From Paracoccaceae bacterium (GTDB taxonomy: Bacteria; Pseudomonadota; Alphaproteobacteria; Rhodobacterales; Rhodobacteraceae): 6,880 nt of DNA. The stretch's first letter is position 1; each line of letters begins with the position of its first letter. Shown piece after piece: positions 6,237-6,880 of the stretch. The notes beneath the pieces were generated by a model that was not told where the DNA came from, ran no database searches, and saw only the letters and a list, made by a program, of their open reading frames with translations. Position numbers and translations under genes: made by a program. The stretch is taken from positions 1 through 6,880 of the forward strand of contig JAPOSK010000378.1 of assembly GCA_026709725.1 (NCBI GenBank), read 5' to 3'.

Positions 6237-6855
6237 AGATCGAGTTGAGTCATGCACCCGATCCCTGAACTCCGCAGGGTTTCGTCTCTTGAGCGGGAGA
6301 TTGCCAACGGAAGGATGCAATTTCCCAAACGGCCCTGATGGAAGGGATGCGCAGCCCACCCAGCCAGCAACGATTTCGCGCACGATTGCGAATCTGATCG
6401 CCAAGGGCGTCATCGTGCGAAGTGGAAGGACAAAGGGATCACGCTTTGCCCTGACAGAAGCGGCCAGACATTTTGCAGCATCGCCCCGGGTCCGCCCGCC
6501 ATTGGCATTCGACCCATTGAGAATTCAGGCGTATCAACCCAGTGTCACGACATGGCTCCCGTCGGAATTCCGCGAGCGCATGCACCGTGTCACCCGGGGT
6601 GTCCGTGGCCGGATTGATGCTTCAGCCTACAGCAGGAAGATTGCCGAGCACTTTATCGTGGATCTCAGCTGGGCCTCATCACAACTTGAGGGGAACACCT
6701 ACGACTTCCTCGATACAGAGATTCTGATTCGATATGGGCAGGAGGTCGATGGTCCCCAATCAGCGATCAGAAACAGGGCAAAGACCCGGTCAATCCCTGA
6801 ATCTCCACCCGTCATGGTGTCGATCCATCAAGATCAACAGTCACCCACCGGGTGA
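6232..6855 (+). pseudogene. Fic-family protein remnant (winged helix plus Fic N-terminal region)
   Basis: The frame gives 207 aa. Residues ~45-75 (ATISRTIANLIAKGVIVRSG) look like the recognition helix and wing of a winged-helix domain. Residues ~137-173 (KIAEHFIVDLSWASSQLEGNTYDFLDTE and on to YGQEVDG) match the N-terminal region of long Fic proteins, which AMPylate or otherwise modify target proteins. SSQLEG (149-154) fits the (S/T)xxxE(G/N) inhibitory-helix motif of class II Fic proteins. After about residue 174 (nt 6753) the expected ILNHK helix and the HPFxDGNGR catalytic core do not appear in any frame up to the window end, and the frame stops at 6855. The first ~40 residues are also atypical and there is no ribosome-binding site. 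Most likely a decayed gene truncated at its 3' side. A frameshift with the rest beyond the window, or a functional stand-alone regulator, cannot be excluded. Confidence 0.6.
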
Positions 6856-6880
6856 ATGCAATGCGACACAAGACCGCACT
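6754..6880. other. Unassigned sequence after the Fic similarity break
   Basis: Beyond the point where Fic similarity ends, none of the three plus-strand frames continues the family sequence, and no new start with a ribosome-binding site is seen. This may be the far side of a deletion or rearrangement junction, or the start of the next intergenic region. Confidence 0.3.

Noticed and set aside
6253..6330. Alternative plus-strand frame starting MHPIPELRR as the true N-terminus of the Fic gene
   Set aside because: It stops after about 25 codons and would need a frameshift; no clear family similarity supports it.

Overview
The window looks like chromosomal DNA from a proteobacterium, most likely an alphaproteobacterium. 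Base composition is moderately G+C-rich by eye. The short (about 350 aa) form of PcaB, the Edd/Eda sequences and the pca gene set all fit this, and the Acetobacteraceae/Rhodospirillales are a guess. No rRNA, tRNA, CRISPR array or recognisable insertion sequence was seen.

One minus-strand operon-like block fills about 80% of the window, read from right to left: edd (3719-5521), eda (3043-3705), pcaC (2567-3046), pcaH (1843-2574), pcaG (1226-1846), pcaB (68-1123). Edd and Eda are the two signature enzymes of the Entner-Doudoroff (ED) pathway: 6-phosphogluconate to KDPG, then to pyruvate plus glyceraldehyde-3-phosphate. PcaHG opens the ring of protocatechuate, PcaB lactonises the resulting 3-carboxy-cis,cis-muconate, and PcaC decarboxylates the product to beta-ketoadipate enol-lactone. 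Junctions are tight: 13 bp between edd and eda, a 4-bp ATGA overlap between eda and pcaC, an 8-bp overlap between pcaC and pcaH, and a 4-bp ATGA overlap between pcaH and pcaG. Only pcaG-pcaB has a real gap (102 bp). The sequence therefore suggests that sugar-acid (ED) and protocatechuate catabolism are transcribed, and partly translated, together. This linkage is the most notable feature of the window. The enol-lactone hydrolase (pcaD), pcaIJF and a pcaQ/pcaU-type regulator are not present here.

Right of edd, about 700 bp (5522-6231) hold no convincing gene but several repeats. These are a perfect 15-bp tandem duplication just upstream of the edd start, a near-perfect 11-bp-arm inverted repeat about 90 bp upstream of it, a widely spaced exact 12-bp inverted repeat, and a cluster of small palindromes. 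They are candidates for regulatory sequence, but no factor can be named.

At the right end, on the plus strand, is what looks like the N-terminal part of a winged-helix/Fic-family protein (6232-6855). It keeps the SxxxEG inhibitory-helix motif, then loses recognisable similarity near 6753 and stops before any Fic catalytic core, so it is called a probable pseudogene. At the extreme left edge a 17-codon open tail ends at 54 and may be the end of a convergent gene, with weak support.
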